Shown: one piece after another, positions 8,882 to 17,258 of the stretch | Layout of the letters: each line of letters begins with the position of its first letter | Position numbering within the stretch: the stretch's first letter is position 1 | Assembly: GCF_017743995.1 (NCBI RefSeq) | Contig: NZ_JAGHRB010000006.1 | Coordinates: 216,332-280,331, forward strand | Origin: Ruegeria sp. R13_0 | GTDB lineage: Bacteria > Pseudomonadota > Alphaproteobacteria > Rhodobacterales > Rhodobacteraceae | Direction: 5' to 3' | Length of the DNA stretch: 64,000 nucleotides | Translations under genes and position numbers: made by a program | Notes under the pieces: generated by a model | What the model was told of the DNA's origin: nothing | The model's input: the letters and a program-made list of their open reading frames with translations, nothing else | The model's database searches: none

Positions 8882-9721
8882 TTAGCGATTTCGCAGAAAG
8901 ATCACCTCGATCCGGTTGTTGCGAACGGCCATGGGATTGCTGTTCGACAACTCTCGGTCCGCGTGCCCGGTCACCCGGTCAAGCCTCTGTTCTGAAAAAC
9001 CTTTATCCTCGAGAAGCTGCCGGACAACCTGCGCCCGCGCGGTGGACAAATCCCAGGCCGGGTTGTCTGCCAGAACCACCGGAGACGCGCTGACATGCCC
9101 TTCGACGGCGACGTCATTGCGCACGAGATCCGATGATCGGGCCACCAACAGAGCAAGCGCGCGCATCATCGTGGTCGGCTTGTCTGTTCCCGATTCGAAC
9201 AGAAGCTGATCCTCGGTGTCGAACAGTTCGACCACCAGTCCTTCGTCGGTGACCCGCGTGACGATGTGCTTCAGCACCTTGTCCGATACCATACTCTCAC
9301 CCGTGCGCCCCAAAAGCTGCGCCTCGAGTGTCGAGAAATCCTCGGTCGTGCCTTTGCCTGCGCCGTCGGCATCCACCCCGGTGGAGCCGCGCGCCTTTCG
9401 GGCCTCGGTCGGGAAACGGGCGCTTGCACCCGATCCGTCCATCACCATCGTTTTCTCGGAAAACATATTGTTGCCGCCAAAGGCCCCATCACCCCCACCC
9501 GAGACCGGGTTCACCGGAATCGTTGGCGAGAAGTAATCCGCCAGCCCTTTGCGTTGTTTTTCGGTCGTTGCATTCAGCAGCCACATCAACATGAAGAAGG
9601 CCATCATGGCCGTGACGAAGTCCGCATATGCGACCTTCCACGCGCCACCGTGATGGCCATCGCCACCTGATACACGCTTCTTCTTGATGATGATTGGCGC
9701 CGCATTGGTTTGCGCACCCAT
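8882..9721 (-). CDS. motB: flagellar motor stator protein MotB
   Basis: MotB anchors the proton-conducting stator to peptidoglycan. A single N-terminal membrane helix (about residues 29-49) contains the AYADFVTAMMAFF motif with the proton-accepting Asp at residue 34. The C-terminal half is an OmpA-like peptidoglycan-binding domain ending RVTGHADRELSNSNP with NNRIEVIFLRN. ATG at 9721 is preferred because AAAGG lies about eight bases before it; the GTG at 9730 has no well-spaced site. The partner motA is not in the window. It stands alone between flgE and fliI with its own CtrA-type box. Confidence 0.93.
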   Translation of the reverse strand: MGAQTNAAPIIIKKKRVSGGDGHHGGAWKVAYADFVTAMMAFFMLMWLLNATTEKQRKGLADYFSPTIPVNPVSGGGDGAFGGNNMFSEKTMVMDGSGASARFPTEARKARGSTGVDADGAGKGTTEDFSTLEAQLLGRTGESMVSDKVLKHIVTRVTDEGLVVELFDTEDQLLFESGTDKPTTMMRALALLVARSSDLVRNDVAVEGHVSASPVVLADNPAWDLSTARAQVVRQLLEDKGFSEQRLDRVTGHADRELSNSNPMAVRNNRIEVIFLRNR

Positions 9722-9768
9722 CTCCACCACCTTTTTATCACCCAGTTACAGGCGTAGCAGTGCAGGTC

Positions 9769-9783
9769 TTAAGGGCGGCTTAA
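9769..9783 (-). promoter_or_regulatory. perfect CtrA box upstream of motB
   Basis: The sequence is TTAA-GGGCGGC-TTAA, an exact match to the CtrA consensus TTAA-N7-TTAA of alphaproteobacteria. It lies 47 bases before the motB ATG, in the gap between motB and fliI. A GCATTTTA block precedes it on the minus strand at the same spacing as in the flgE promoter. Confidence 0.75.
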
Positions 9784-9808
9784 CACTTAAAATGCTTCGG
9801 ACTTCGCA

Positions 9809-11146
9809 TCATCGTGGCAAGCCCGCCGACGCCCTGCGCAGGATCAGGGACAACCGGTTGAAGCTGTTCTCAATACCCTCCGGATCGGTTTTGCCGAAGA
9901 AGCTGTCCAGCTCATCATGAACACGTACGGCCTGATCCAGCAGCGGGTCCGAACCCTCGGCATAGAGACCGGCCCGGATCATCACCTCGGACTGCTCGTA
10001 GCTGCCCACCAGTTTCCGGGTTTCCGAGATCATCTGGTTCTGGGCCTCGGTCGCGGCGGCAGGCAGGCTGCGCGACACCGACCGGCTGAGGTCAATCGCG
10101 GGGAACCGTCCGCGCTCGGCGATGTCGCGGCTCAGGACGATATGCCCGTCCAGAACGCCGCGCAGGATATCCGCAACAGGTTCGTCCATATCGGAGCCAG
10201 CGACCAGAACGCTGAAAACGGCGGTGATGTCGCCCTGCGCCTGTGTGCCCGGACCGGCGCGCTCACACAGATTGGCAATCAAGGGGGTCACCGACGGAGG
10301 GAACCCGCGCAGCGAGGGGGACTCCCCCATCGCCACGGCGATTTCACGATGCGCCTCGGCAAAACGCGTGACCGAATCGGCCAGGAACAACACGTTGAGG
10401 CCCTGATCGCGCAGATACTCGGCCACCGACATCGCCGACCACGCGCAGCGGCGACGGGCCAGAGCGGACTGATCCGAGGTCGCCGCCACCACAACCGCGC
10501 GTTTCATCGCCTCGGGCCCCAGAGCATGGGCCACGAATTCATTCACCTCGCGCCCGCGTTCCCCGACCAGAGCCACCACAACCGCATCCGCCTGCATTGA
10601 CCGGGCCAGAGTCGCCAGCAGCGTCGATTTACCCACACCCGAGCCAGCGAAAAGACCCACGCGCTGGCCCTGCACGATCGGCAGCATGGTGTTTAGTACA
10701 GACAGACCCGTGGCCATCCGCTCACCCAGCGGCTTACGCTCCACGGCGGGCGGAGGGGGTTGCACAATGTCCCGCGCCTGCGCCCCCGGCAGCAGCGGTT
10801 TTCCGTCCAGCGCCCGGCCAAACGGGTCAATGACCCGACCCAACCAATGCATCCCCGGCGCAAACTCGGGCGAGGCCTTCAGGCTTACACGGTTGCCAAG
10901 GCTGACGCCATCGGGCGCGGATCCGGGAATCATGTGGATATGATCGGCCTCCACATGCAAAACTTCGCCCTCAAGATCGGGACCTGCGCGGCGGTGGAGC
11001 GTCAGCAGGTCACCGATTCGCGCGTGTTCGGTCAGGCCGCTGACCTCGATCACCCCATGCGCCACGCCGGACACAAGGCCCACATGGCGCACCGCGGACA
11101 GCCTGTCGAATTCGTATTTCAGAAGCATCGGATCGAGATCGGACAT
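9809..11146 (-). CDS. fliI: flagellum-specific ATPase FliI
   Basis: FliI is the cytoplasmic ATPase of the flagellar type III export apparatus. The 445-residue protein has a Walker A motif GSGVGKST (residues 168-175) and a VALVGERGREVNEFV segment. The typical export-ATPase blocks LFLADSVTRFAEAHREIAVA and YPPSVTPLIANLCERAGPG (here GFPPSVTPL) are also present. Start is ATG at 11146, preceded by GGAGAA. The frame stays open another 169 codons upstream, but that part is antisense to flgB and matches nothing. It is divergent from the flgB operon across about 87 bases. Confidence 0.94.
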   Translation of the reverse strand: MSDLDPMLLKYEFDRLSAVRHVGLVSGVAHGVIEVSGLTEHARIGDLLTLHRRAGPDLEGEVLHVEADHIHMIPGSAPDGVSLGNRVSLKASPEFAPGMHWLGRVIDPFGRALDGKPLLPGAQARDIVQPPPPAVERKPLGERMATGLSVLNTMLPIVQGQRVGLFAGSGVGKSTLLATLARSMQADAVVVALVGERGREVNEFVAHALGPEAMKRAVVVAATSDQSALARRRCAWSAMSVAEYLRDQGLNVLFLADSVTRFAEAHREIAVAMGESPSLRGFPPSVTPLIANLCERAGPGTQAQGDITAVFSVLVAGSDMDEPVADILRGVLDGHIVLSRDIAERGRFPAIDLSRSVSRSLPAAATEAQNQMISETRKLVGSYEQSEVMIRAGLYAEGSDPLLDQAVRVHDELDSFFGKTDPEGIENSFNRLSLILRRASAGLPR

Positions 11147-11195
11147 TGTGGGTTCTCCAACTGGGTTCTGAAAACGGTTTCTAAAGGAATCGGGG

Positions 11196-11210
11196 TTAAG
11201 CCTTGATTGA
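11196..11210 (+). promoter_or_regulatory. CtrA-like site in the fliI-flgB intergenic region
   Basis: TTAA-GCCTTGA-TTGA is one base off the TTAA-N7-TTAA consensus and lies 23 bases before the flgB ATG. It lacks the GCATTTTA companion block of the flgE and motB promoters, so it is weaker evidence. It could serve flgB, fliI or both. Confidence 0.4.
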
Positions 11211-11233
11211 AATTGATCGAGGGAGAAGCCCCG

Positions 11234-11623
11234 ATGTTCTCTGACCTGAACGTCTTTAAGACAGCGTACGCAATGGCAACCCATGCCGGACAACGGCAGG
11301 CCGTCATTGCGCGCAACATGGCCAACGCTGATACGCCGGGCTACCAGCCCCGCGATATCGAGGCCTTCAAAACCGCATTCGAAAACACCTCGGCTAAGAC
11401 CGAAATGACCGCCACCCGGCAAGGTCATCTGAACGGCAGCAGCCCAACCGGGCAGAACTGGGCCGAGTATGAGGCTGAGTCGCATGGCGATCCCAATGGC
11501 AATGGCGTGTCGTTGGAAGGCGAGATGCTCAAAGCGATTGAGGTCAAGCGCCAGCATGACCGCGCCCTGGCGATCTATCGCTCGTCCATTGGTATTCTGC
11601 GCACCAGCCTGGGTCGTGGGTAA
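11234..11623 (+). CDS. flgB: flagellar proximal rod protein FlgB
   Basis: FlgB is a rod subunit. The protein begins MFSDLNVFKTAYAMATHAGQ and contains the rod signature VIARNMANADTPGYQPRDIE. A C-terminal helix with EVKRQHDRALAIYRSSIGIL completes it. At 129 residues it has the expected size. ATG at 11234 follows GGGAGAAG; the longer frame starting at 11207 adds residues that would cover this site. It is the first gene of a nine-gene operon (flgB, flgC, fliE, fliQ, flgF, flgG, flgA, flgH, fliL). Confidence 0.93.
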   Translation: MFSDLNVFKTAYAMATHAGQRQAVIARNMANADTPGYQPRDIEAFKTAFENTSAKTEMTATRQGHLNGSSPTGQNWAEYEAESHGDPNGNGVSLEGEMLKAIEVKRQHDRALAIYRSSIGILRTSLGRG

Positions 11624-11635
11624 GGAGCGTTTGAT

Positions 11636-12022
11636 ATGAGCGATTTTTCCCATTCCCTATCCGCCTCGGCCAGCGCGTTGCGTGCGCAGGCGGCCCGGTT
11701 GCGGCACGTGTCCGAGAATATTTCAAACGCGGATACGCCCGGATACCGGCGCAAAACCGTCCCTTTTGAGACCGTCCAGCAGGACGGCAAGGCGATGGTG
11801 CAGGCGGGCCGCGTGCAGCTGGATCGCCGCGACCTGTCGCGTATTCACGACCCGAGCCACCCGCTTGCGGATGAAAGCGGGCACTACCTCGGCTCGAATG
11901 TCGATCTGATGATCGAGATCGCAGACGCGCGTGAAGCCCAGCGCAGTTACGAAGCCAACCTCAAGATGTTCGATCAGACGCGGCAGATGTCGTCGTCCCT
12001 TATGGAATTGCTTAGAAAATAA
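11636..12022 (+). CDS. flgC: flagellar proximal rod protein FlgC
   Basis: FlgC is a rod subunit. It carries the signature RLRHVSENISNADTPGYRRK near the N-terminus and a C-terminal helix with EAQRSYEANLKMFDQTRQMS. At 128 residues it is slightly shorter than enteric FlgC, as usual in this lineage. It lies 12 bases after flgB and 12 bases before fliE, so it sits firmly inside the operon. Confidence 0.94.
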   Translation: MSDFSHSLSASASALRAQAARLRHVSENISNADTPGYRRKTVPFETVQQDGKAMVQAGRVQLDRRDLSRIHDPSHPLADESGHYLGSNVDLMIEIADAREAQRSYEANLKMFDQTRQMSSSLMELLRK

Positions 12023-12034
12023 AGGAGAGCCAGA

Positions 12035-12325
12035 ATGGATATCCGTTCCCTGACCGCCGCACAGAACTACACGGTGGCCCGCCCTGCAACGCAGGCCAAT
12101 CCCGACCATGAAGGCATGGCACAGGGCCTGCGTTCAACGTTTCAGGACTTTGCCACGACCCTCAAGCAGAGCGAACAGATGTCGCAGGCCGCGATGACCG
12201 GGCAGGCCGACCCGCATGCGCTGGTGCAGGCTCTGGCCCAGACTGAACTTGCGGTCGAAACAGCCGTGATCGTCCGCAACAAGGTGGTCGAGGCCTATCA
12301 GGAAATCCTGAGAATGCCGGTCTGA
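12035..12325 (+). CDS. fliE: flagellar MS-ring/rod adaptor FliE
   Basis: FliE joins the MS ring to the proximal rod and is the first export substrate. The 96-residue protein has the family's C-terminal pattern SQAAMTGQADPHALVQALAQ, then TELAVETAVIVRNKVVEAYQ and EILRMPV. It is preceded by AAAGGAGAG. It sits between flgC and fliQ, the usual place in alphaproteobacteria. Confidence 0.93.
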   Translation: MDIRSLTAAQNYTVARPATQANPDHEGMAQGLRSTFQDFATTLKQSEQMSQAAMTGQADPHALVQALAQTELAVETAVIVRNKVVEAYQEILRMPV

Positions 12326-12328
12326 GCC

Positions 12329-12601
12329 ATGCTGAGCGAAGGTCTTTTCTACGACATCGTCCGTCAGGCGCTTTGGGTCGCGGTGATCACCTCGGTCCCG
12401 ATCCTGACGGTGGCGCTGATCTCGGGCCTGATCGTGGGTCTGTTTCAGGCCCTCACCTCGGTGCAGGAGATGACGCTGACCTTCGTGCCCAAACTGATCG
12501 CCATCGTCGTCGTGTTCTGGATTTCGATGGGGTTCATGACCCAGACACTTGTCACGTTTTTCGCGGGAACCCTGGTTCCGCTGATCGCAGGAGGTCGCTG
12601 A
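12329..12601 (+). CDS. fliQ: flagellar export protein FliQ
   Basis: FliQ is a small membrane component of the type III export gate. The 90 residues contain two membrane helices (about 15-37 and 52-74) joined by the conserved QALTSVQEMTLTFVPKL stretch. The gene starts three bases after the fliE stop, and its own stop overlaps the flgF ATG (TGATG). The partner fliP is not in the window, whereas fliR and flhB are encoded further on, on the other strand. Confidence 0.95.
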   Translation: MLSEGLFYDIVRQALWVAVITSVPILTVALISGLIVGLFQALTSVQEMTLTFVPKLIAIVVVFWISMGFMTQTLVTFFAGTLVPLIAGGR

Positions 12602-13311
12602 TGGATACCGCCTATGTCACCCTGTCCCGCCAATCCGGGCTGATGAATGAAATGCGGCTGGTGGCGAATAACATCGCCAATGCTAACACCACCGGCTACC
12701 GCGCGCAGGGGCTGGTGTTCTCGGAGTTCGTCCGCGACATGCCGGGCAATCCGTCTCTGTCCATGAGCCGGGCCGAGGCGCGCAATACCTCTCAGCAGCA
12801 AGGGGTCCTGACCGAAACCGGGGGGCAGTTCGACTTTGCCATCGAAGGCGATGGCTTCTTCATGGTGGAAACACCGGAAGGCAACCGCCTGACCCGTGCG
12901 GGCAGCTTCTCCCCCAATGCCGAGGGCGATTTGGTCGCCCCGGATGGCGCGCGGGTGTTGGACAGCAATGGCTCGCCGGTTTTCATCCCGCCGGATGCAG
13001 CCTCGATTGATGTGGGCAGCGACGGGACGCTCAGCGTCGAGGGGCAATTGCTGGGTCAGATCGGGGTGTACCGGGTCGAAGACCTCAAGGATTTGGTGCG
13101 CGAGGGCAATACGCGGTTCAGCGCGACAGGCAATATAGACCCTGTTGATGAGCCCGTTGTCCTGCACCGATTTCTCGAAGGTTCGAATGTCAACGCCATC
13201 GCTCAGGTGACCCGGCTGATCGAAATCCAGCGCGCCTACGAATTGGGTCAGAGCTTTCTCGAAACCGAACATGAACGGGTGCGCGGCGCGCTCAAAGCGC
13301 TGATGCGCTAA
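12601..13311 (+). CDS. flgF: flagellar rod protein FlgF
   Basis: FlgF is a rod subunit. It starts MDTAYVTLSRQSGLMNEMRL with the rod signature VANNIANANTTGYRAQGLVF. It has the FlgF/FlgG core block FDFAIEGDGFFMVETPEGNR and the C-terminal motif QVTRLIEIQRAYELGQSFLE. The ATG overlaps the fliQ stop by one base; a longer frame from 12373 is antisense-like noise over fliQ. At 236 residues it fits FlgF. Confidence 0.93.
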   Translation: MDTAYVTLSRQSGLMNEMRLVANNIANANTTGYRAQGLVFSEFVRDMPGNPSLSMSRAEARNTSQQQGVLTETGGQFDFAIEGDGFFMVETPEGNRLTRAGSFSPNAEGDLVAPDGARVLDSNGSPVFIPPDAASIDVGSDGTLSVEGQLLGQIGVYRVEDLKDLVREGNTRFSATGNIDPVDEPVVLHRFLEGSNVNAIAQVTRLIEIQRAYELGQSFLETEHERVRGALKALMR

Positions 13312-13326
13312 GAAAGGAGACATCCC

Positions 13327-14112
13327 ATGCGGGCATTGAAAATCGCAGCGACAGGTATGACCGCGCAGCAAATGCGTGTCGAGACGATCTCGAACAACCT
13401 CGCGAATATGAACACCACCGGATACAACGCGCGCCGGGCCGAGTTCGCGGACCTGCACTACCAACAGATGGCGCGGGCCGGCGCGGTCAATGCCTCAGAC
13501 GGGACGGTGCTGCCAACGGGTATTCAGCTGGGTCTGGGCGTGCGCCCTGCCGCTGTGACGGTGCAGCTGGCACAAGGGGCCGTGTCGGCGACGGGGAATG
13601 ATCTGGACGTGGCCATCGAAGGACGCGGCTATCTTGAGGTGACGCTGCCAAACGGTCAGGCCGCCTTTACGCGCGATGGCAGCCTTAAACGCTCGGCCGA
13701 AGGGCTGATCGTGACATCGGACGGGTTCGCCGTGTCACCCGAGATCACAATTCCCGACGATGCGCGGTCCATCTCGATCAACGAGTCGGGCGAGGTCTAC
13801 GCCTATTTCGACGATGCGCCCGAAGGCCAACGCCTGGGTGAGTTCACCTTGACCAGTTTCTCTAACGCCAAGGGTCTGGAGGCCATTGGCAACAATCTCT
13901 TCAAAGAGACCGAGGCCTCTGGTGCGCCGGTGCAGGGCGTACCGGGCGAGGACGGTTTGGGCACGTTGCGGCAGGGGTATCTTGAGGACAGCTCGGTCGA
14001 TGCCGTGCGCGAGGTGACCGAACTGATCGAGGCCCAGCGGGGCTATGAAATGAACGCCAAGGTCATCACCGCCGTCGATCAGATGATGAGCGCAACGACG
14101 CAGGTGCGCTGA
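13327..14112 (+). CDS. flgG: flagellar distal rod protein FlgG
   Basis: FlgG forms the distal rod. The 261-residue protein matches the normal length and begins MRALKIAATGMTAQQMRVET with the signature SNNLANMNTTGYNARRAEFA. It has the central GNDLDVAIEGRGYLEVTLPN and the ending VTELIEAQRGYEMNAKVITA. AGAAAGGAG precedes the start. Its stop overlaps the flgA ATG (TGATG). Confidence 0.96.
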   Translation: MRALKIAATGMTAQQMRVETISNNLANMNTTGYNARRAEFADLHYQQMARAGAVNASDGTVLPTGIQLGLGVRPAAVTVQLAQGAVSATGNDLDVAIEGRGYLEVTLPNGQAAFTRDGSLKRSAEGLIVTSDGFAVSPEITIPDDARSISINESGEVYAYFDDAPEGQRLGEFTLTSFSNAKGLEAIGNNLFKETEASGAPVQGVPGEDGLGTLRQGYLEDSSVDAVREVTELIEAQRGYEMNAKVITAVDQMMSATTQVR

Positions 14113-14528
14113 TGCGTATGTTGCTGCTTGGTCTGACCCTGATAGCCCCGGTTGGGGCCTTTGCCGAGATTGTGGTGCCGACCCGGACGATCCGCGCGAA
14201 AGAGATCATCTCGCAAGCGGATCTTGAGACAAAGCCCCGTGACCTGCCGGGGGCTGTGACCGATCCGAGTGCGTTGATCGGGCAGGAGGCCCGCGTTGCG
14301 CTCTATCCTGGCCGCCCCATTCGCGCAGCGGATGTTGGTCCACCTGCGCTTGTGGATCGCAATGATCTGGTCGTTTTGGTGTTTATCAGCCAACCGCTGT
14401 CGATCACAACCGAAGGTCGTGCGTTGGGCCGGGGCGCGGTGGGGGACCGAATTCGCGTAATGAACCTGTCCTCGCGGACAACAGTGACGGGCCGGATACG
14501 GTCTGATGGTCAAATCGAGGTAAAATGA
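14112..14528 (+). CDS. flgA: P-ring assembly chaperone FlgA
   Basis: FlgA is a periplasmic chaperone for assembly of the P ring (FlgI). A signal peptide covers residues 1-18, ending GAFA, and is followed by a SAF-type domain. The domain shows LIGQEARVALYPGRPIRAAD and the ending LSSRTTVTGRIRSDGQIEVK. At 138 residues it is a short alphaproteobacterial FlgA, lacking the extra N-terminal domain of enteric FlgA. The gene overlaps flgG at its start and flgH at its end. Confidence 0.92.
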   Translation: MRMLLLGLTLIAPVGAFAEIVVPTRTIRAKEIISQADLETKPRDLPGAVTDPSALIGQEARVALYPGRPIRAADVGPPALVDRNDLVVLVFISQPLSITTEGRALGRGAVGDRIRVMNLSSRTTVTGRIRSDGQIEVK

Positions 14529-15259
14529 TGTCTGGATTGTCAAAACCCCTTCTTCTTGCGGTACTTGCGATTTCGGCCTGCGGGCGATTGGATCACCTGG
14601 GCAAACCGCCCAGCTTCACCCCGACCGAGGATTCGCCGGAACAGGTAGCGATGCTGTGGCCGGGCCTTCCCTTACATACTCAACCGCAACGCACGGTGGA
14701 TCGATCGTCGCTCTGGAGCGGCGGACAGCAGTCCCTGCTGGGTGACCAAAGGGCCATCAAGAAAGGCGATATCCTGACCGTCGTGATTGAGCTGGATGAA
14801 GAGGCCGAGATCTCCAACAACACCAACAGGTCGCGGTCAGGATCTGAAAACCTGTCCGTGCCGAACTTGCTTGGACTACCGCAAAGGGCACAGGACAAAC
14901 TGCCCGAAGGGGCCTCGTTCGACGAGGCCGTTGGGATCGAATCTGAGGCCTCAAGTTCCGGCCGCGGATCGGTGCGGCGGAATGAGAAACTGACCCTGCG
15001 CGTGGCCGCAACGGTGATTGACGTGCTGCCGAACGGAGTTCTGTCGATCTCGGGCGCGCAAGAACTGCGCGTGAATTTCGAACTGCGAGAGCTGCTGGTG
15101 GCAGGTTATGTGCGCCCACAGGATATCTCGCGCAAGAATGAGATCACATATGACAAGATCGCCTCTGCACGGGTGTCCTATGGTGGTCGCGGGCAGATCA
15201 CGGATGTGCAACAGCCGCGCTACGGCCAGCAGATCCTCGATACCGTTTTGCCGTTCTAA
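14525..15259 (+). CDS. flgH: flagellar L-ring lipoprotein FlgH
   Basis: FlgH forms the outer-membrane ring of the basal body. The N-terminus is a lipoprotein signal with ISAC as lipobox and lipidated Cys at residue 19. Family blocks are SLWSGGQQSLLGDQRAIKKG, DILTVVIELDEEAEISNNTN and the C-terminal GYVRPQDISRKNEITYDKIA. At 244 residues it is of normal size. It is coupled to flgA by a four-base overlap. Confidence 0.95.
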   Translation: MMSGLSKPLLLAVLAISACGRLDHLGKPPSFTPTEDSPEQVAMLWPGLPLHTQPQRTVDRSSLWSGGQQSLLGDQRAIKKGDILTVVIELDEEAEISNNTNRSRSGSENLSVPNLLGLPQRAQDKLPEGASFDEAVGIESEASSSGRGSVRRNEKLTLRVAATVIDVLPNGVLSISGAQELRVNFELRELLVAGYVRPQDISRKNEITYDKIASARVSYGGRGQITDVQQPRYGQQILDTVLPF

Positions 15260-15268
15260 GGGGTTCTC

Positions 15269-15790
15269 ATGATCAAGAAACTGCTTCCCGTGATCTTTCT
15301 GGTCATTGGCACCGGGGCTGGCATCGGCGCTGGGAAATTCCTTGGCGGTGGCGAGGCGAAGGTCGGGTTTGACAAGACCGAAAAGGTTGAAAAGACGGAC
15401 AAAGAAACAAAAGAAAAACCCGCCAAATCAAAGGAAAAGGACAAGGGGAAAAAAAGTGAGGGGGGAGGCTTTGAATACCTGAAGCTCACCAAGCAATTTG
15501 TCGTGCCGATTGTGGAGGATGAGGAGATCTCAGCCCTCGTCACCATGTCCCTGAGCCTTGAGGCGAACTCGGCCATCACCGAAACCTTCTATGCGATCGA
15601 GCCAAAGCTACGGGACGGTTTTCTGCAAGTGTTATTCGATCACGCCAACACCGGTGGATTTGACGGAGCGTTCACGCATTCCGACAACCTAAGCACCTTG
15701 CGAAAGTCTCTGCTTGAGGTGGCGAAGAAAGACCTAGGCGATGATGTCTCGAAGGTCCTGATCATGAGTGTCAGTCGCCAGGATACCTGA
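15269..15790 (+). CDS. fliL: flagellar basal body-associated protein FliL
   Basis: FliL sits at the base of the motor beside the stator. It has one N-terminal membrane segment (about residues 5-22, LPVIFLVIGTGAGIGAGKFL). A strongly Lys/Glu-rich linker (about 33-65) follows, and then the periplasmic domain with VTMSLSLEANSAITETFYAI and the ending VSKVLIMSVSRQD. The linker is unusually charged and repetitive. It closes the flgB operon, and the convergent coiled-coil gene begins a few bases later. Confidence 0.9.
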   Translation: MIKKLLPVIFLVIGTGAGIGAGKFLGGGEAKVGFDKTEKVEKTDKETKEKPAKSKEKDKGKKSEGGGFEYLKLTKQFVVPIVEDEEISALVTMSLSLEANSAITETFYAIEPKLRDGFLQVLFDHANTGGFDGAFTHSDNLSTLRKSLLEVAKKDLGDDVSKVLIMSVSRQDT

Positions 15791-15795
15791 GGCCG

Positions 15796-16176
15796 TCACG
15801 GTTTTGGCCGTGACCGCGCGCGCTTCTGTTCGGCCTTGAGGGTGTCATTCAAACGTTCAACCGCTTGTTTGCGCCCGAAGGCCTGACGCAGTTGCTGCAT
15901 GGCTGCAAGTTTCTGTGCCCGGCATCGCGCCAGTTCCATGTTCAATTGCCGCCGAGTGGCGGCCTCCCACCCATTCCACAAAACATCGGTTCCGGTGATC
16001 TGATACCCATCGGTCACCGCACTGTCCTGGCGGGTCTGCACAACCTGAGCGTCAAGACGCGCCAACTGAGCCTGCACACGTGCTTCGGCCTCCAACACGG
16101 GGCGCAGTTTTTGATATTCGCTTTGATAGACCGCTTCGGTGACTGATTTCAGGGCGGGCAGTTCGTGGCGTTTCAT
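15796..16176 (-). CDS. coiled-coil protein in the flhB operon, possibly FliJ-like
   Basis: The 126-residue protein is rich in Ala, Gln, Arg and Glu, without hydrophobic segments. It looks largely helical (RPVLEAEARVQAQLARLDAQ and ARCRAQKLAAMQQLRQAFGR). Start is ATG at 16176, overlapping the flhB stop by four bases, so it is translated with flhB. Size, helicity and position among export genes would suit a FliJ-type export chaperone, but I see no decisive motif. The longer frame upstream covers the 3' end of flhB and is rejected. Confidence 0.65.
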   Translation of the reverse strand: MKRHELPALKSVTEAVYQSEYQKLRPVLEAEARVQAQLARLDAQVVQTRQDSAVTDGYQITGTDVLWNGWEAATRRQLNMELARCRAQKLAAMQQLRQAFGRKQAVERLNDTLKAEQKRARSRPKP

Positions 16177-17258
16177 CCAATCTGTCCTTTTGCGCGCTTT
16201 CGCATGGCTTCGGCAAAACGGATCGCAGCAGCGACCGGGCGATAGTGTTCTTCGGCGATCTCCTGCCCGATCTCGACGGTCGCGTGAATAGCGCGCGCCG
16301 TTGGCGGGTCCGAATGGATGGGAACGCCCGCCTCGCCGGCAGCCGACCGGATCGCGGCGGCTACCTCGTCGACACCCTTGGCCACACAGACGGGTGCCGC
16401 CCCAGCTGTCCGGGACCATTTCAAAGCGACTGCATAGTGGGTCGGGTTCACGATCACGACGTCGGCTTTCGGCACATCGGCCATCATCGGATTGGTCGCT
16501 ATCTCCTGCGCCCGCGCGCGGCGCTGTTGTTTGACATGCGGGTCGCCTTCGGCGTCCTTGGTCTCATCCTGGATTTCCTTGCGTGACATCCGGTTCTTGC
16601 GCATGTGTTCGGCATATTGCCAAACGTAGTCGACGACCCCGATCGCAAGCGCGATGGCGATTACGATGAACAGAAAGCGAAACAGCAGGTTCATCATCAG
16701 CAGGATCGACCCATGGACCGGAGCAGCGCTGGCGGAAACGATCTCGGTCAAGTTGGCCTTGAGGAACAGGGCCAGACAGGTGCCGTAGATCAGCAGTTTG
16801 GCAAAGCTCTTGGCGAATTCGAACAGCCCGCCCCTCCCGAACTTGTTTTTGGCGTTGGATAGGAGCGAGATCCGCGAGAGTTTGGGTTGCAACTTGGTGG
16901 GCGCAAAAATCAACGCGCGCTGGGCGATGAGGCTCAGCAGAACCGCCGCCGTGGGAAGTGCAAACAGAAGGGCCACCGGCAAAAGTGCGCCCTTCAGCAT
17001 TCCGGCGACCGGTGCTGTTGCAGGCCCCGATGTAACAAGCTGCGCGATGTCATCCGACTGGTCGATCAGAACCACAAACAATGTGCCCATCTGATCGACT
17101 GAAAACTTTCCGACCGTCAGTAGCGCGATCAGCAAACCGGTATAGGCGGCAACGACGGACAGATCGTTGGACTTTGCAACCTCACCTTTTTCGCGCGCTT
17201 TCTGCAGCTTCTGCGGCGTTGGATCAAAGGACTTTTCACTGTCGTCATCGGTACTCAT
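16173..17258 (-). CDS. flhB: flagellar export switch protein FlhB
   Basis: FlhB switches substrate specificity in flagellar export. It has an N-terminal DPTPQKLQKAREKGEVAKSN motif and four membrane helices. The cytoplasmic domain carries the autocleavage motif NPTH at residues 271-274, followed by YAVALKW. At 361 residues it is of normal length. ATG at 17258 overlaps the fliR stop by four bases. It is transcribed with flhA and fliR. Confidence 0.95.
   Translation of the reverse strand: MSTDDDSEKSFDPTPQKLQKAREKGEVAKSNDLSVVAAYTGLLIALLTVGKFSVDQMGTLFVVLIDQSDDIAQLVTSGPATAPVAGMLKGALLPVALLFALPTAAVLLSLIAQRALIFAPTKLQPKLSRISLLSNAKNKFGRGGLFEFAKSFAKLLIYGTCLALFLKANLTEIVSASAAPVHGSILLMMNLLFRFLFIVIAIALAIGVVDYVWQYAEHMRKNRMSRKEIQDETKDAEGDPHVKQQRRARAQEIATNPMMADVPKADVVIVNPTHYAVALKWSRTAGAAPVCVAKGVDEVAAAIRSAAGEAGVPIHSDPPTARAIHATVEIGQEIAEEHYRPVAAAIRFAEAMRKRAKGQIG

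Noticed and set aside
11147..11653. N-terminal extension of 169 codons on fliI
   Set aside because: It is antisense to flgB, matches nothing of FliI, and the internal ATG has a good ribosome binding site and family-like start.
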